From assembly GCA_963169645.1 (NCBI GenBank), contig CAUJCO010000009.1, forward strand, positions 1 to 64,000: a stretch of DNA of 64,000 nt, in the 5' to 3' direction. This DNA comes from Bacteroidota bacterium. GTDB lineage: Bacteria > Bacteroidota > Bacteroidia > Chitinophagales > JADIYW01. Below, one piece after another: positions 63,032 to 64,000 of the stretch. Each line of letters opens with the position of its first letter. The first letter of the stretch is position 1. Both the position numbers and the translations under genes were made by a program. The notes beneath the pieces were generated by a model that saw nothing but the letters and a program-made list of their open reading frames with translations, made no database searches and was not told where the DNA came from.

Positions 63032-63385
63032 ATGAAAAAAATGGAAAAGAAATACAAAACATTTTGGAGCTTTTATCCATATTATCTTACCGAGCATAGC
63101 AATCCTATTTGTAGATTAACACACTATATTGGCACAAGTGGATTATTATTGGTAATTGCTGCAGCAATTTATTATAGCAATGCTAAAATCTTATTTTTAT
63201 TACCTGTTGTAGGCTATGGTTTTGCTTGGGTTGGCCATTTTGTATTTGAGAAAAATAAACCGGCTACATTTCAATATCCATTATATAGCTTAGGTTCTGA
63301 TTTTGTGATGTATTTCCATTTTTTAACAGGACAAATCGATAAAAAAGTGGAAGAAGCACATAAAATCATCCAAAATCAGGCTTAA
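63032..63385 (+). CDS. DUF962 (Mpo1-like) protein
   Basis: The 117-residue protein has the Mpo1/DUF962 pattern: FYPYYLTEHSNPICRLTHYIGT, two membrane helices (about 35-75) and GHFVFEKNKPATF, with the conserved histidines in EHSNP, LTHYIG and GHFVF. Yeast Mpo1 is an iron-dependent dioxygenase that shortens 2-hydroxy fatty acids from sphingoid-base breakdown. The first codons allow a start at Met4. No clear operon partner. Confidence 0.93.
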   Translation: MKKMEKKYKTFWSFYPYYLTEHSNPICRLTHYIGTSGLLLVIAAAIYYSNAKILFLLPVVGYGFAWVGHFVFEKNKPATFQYPLYSLGSDFVMYFHFLTGQIDKKVEEAHKIIQNQA

Positions 63386-63465
63386 AACTCTTATCTTATA
63401 TTAAAAAATTAACTATTTAGGCAATCTTAACACTTTGCAATACGAACTCATTGTAATTTTAGATT

Positions 63466-64000
63466 GTGAATAAGAATATTATCCTATTTACTTCTGTATT
63501 ATTAATTCTCGGACTCTTCGGAATCGGGATGGTACAAATATTTTGGCTTAAAGGTGCCATTAAATCCAGAGAACAGGATTTTGACAAGGCGGTTTTCGAG
63601 AGTATGCATGAGATTTCTAAAAAAATTGAAGATTTATCATACAAGCCAATTCTTTCTAAATTAATACAAACACAAAAAATTCATGTTGATGAAAATGGTG
63701 AAATTGTCATCGAAATGTCGAATATGGATGAAGATGATAATGCTACTTTTTACAGAAATAGAGAAGAACCGCCTATGCAGCACCGCGTGTTTCCGCATGT
63801 AGAAGGCAATTCTTTTTACCATCATCCGGACGAAGAAACTTTCCCAACGGAAGTAGATAATTTGCAAGAATTTATGGTGCAACAGATGACGAGCTTGCAA
63901 CCCATTTCCGAATTATTGGATACATCAAAATTAAATCAAATTATTAGTGAGTCATTGCAATCACATGGCATACAAACCAAATTCAAATACGGTATAACAG
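63466..64000 (+). CDS. Probable sensor histidine kinase, N-terminal part (cut by window end)
   Basis: An open frame starts at GTG 63466, right after an in-frame TAG, and runs to the end of the window (178 codons). It encodes a membrane helix (about 5-27, IILFTSVLLILGLFGIGMVQIFWL), then KSREQDFDKAVFESMHEISKKIEDL, a pattern seen in the sensor part of many Bacteroidota histidine kinases, and an acidic extracytoplasmic part. The kinase core lies outside, so the function is only likely, not shown. Confidence 0.65.
   Translation, partial: MNKNIILFTSVLLILGLFGIGMVQIFWLKGAIKSREQDFDKAVFESMHEISKKIEDLSYKPILSKLIQTQKIHVDENGEIVIEMSNMDEDDNATFYRNREEPPMQHRVFPHVEGNSFYHHPDEETFPTEVDNLQEFMVQQMTSLQPISELLDTSKLNQIISESLQSHGIQTKFKYGIT

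Overview
The window reads as chromosomal DNA of a Bacteroidota bacterium, most like the Chitinophagales/Saprospirales side of the phylum. This is a judgement from gene content; no search was run. Supporting signs are the AT-rich, gene-dense layout, lipoproteins with short lipoboxes, promoters of the TTTG-N19-TAnnTTTG type, and families common in the phylum (DUF4783, DUF4476, GbsR-like regulator, PD40/TPR envelope protein, RemB/Wzi-like protein, SUI1-like factor, neutral ceramidase-like enzyme, GT11 and GT6 glycosyltransferases). Ribosome binding sites are weak, as usual in this phylum, so starts were chosen from family length, signal peptides and promoter position.

Left edge (1-1050): a minus-strand, cut-off gene for a winged-helix protein of the phage/plasmid replication type, visibly richer in G+C than the rest, carries three copies of an iteron-like 8-mer. 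It lies on the 3' side of an initiator tRNA-Met gene. Between them is a structured, terminator-ended stretch that may be a small RNA.

1.2-32.6 kb is ordinary core genome with lineage-specific envelope genes: a lemA/TPM operon, two LEA14-like proteins, a flippase with an asparagine-synthetase-like partner, aroQ, xerD, a YitT permease, a hydrolase/DUF58/thioredoxin run, DUF721-recF, ribH, an MBL hydrolase, a PorE-like protein without an OmpA domain, an ABC1 kinase beside a TetR-C-terminal protein without a DNA-binding domain, a polyprenyl synthase, hisS, gpmI, nadC, a lipid kinase, a SUI1 factor and a GbsR regulator.

32.6-43.1 kb: a gene-free stretch contains a perfect FNR-type box upstream of a terminator-ended small transcript candidate, followed by dnaE, a DUF4476 protein with an Asn-rich middle, an S4 protein, a cluster of palindromes, acs, a prolyl oligopeptidase and a FemAB-like protein.

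43.1-52.7 kb is an eight-gene minus-strand glycan operon: two GT2 enzymes, a YfhO-like membrane protein, two GT11 fucosyltransferases, a GT6 enzyme of the ABO blood-group transferase family, a flippase and an FkbM methyltransferase. The adjacent GT11 and GT6 genes suggest an ABO-like glycan cap. This is the most interesting functional prediction here.

52.8-64 kb: a ceramidase-like enzyme without a signal peptide, scoAB, an unknown 429-residue protein, dprA, a GT4 enzyme, a RemB/Wzi-like outer-membrane protein, a hotdog protein, a DMT transporter, an Mpo1-like DUF962 protein, and the start of a probable sensor histidine kinase cut by the window end.
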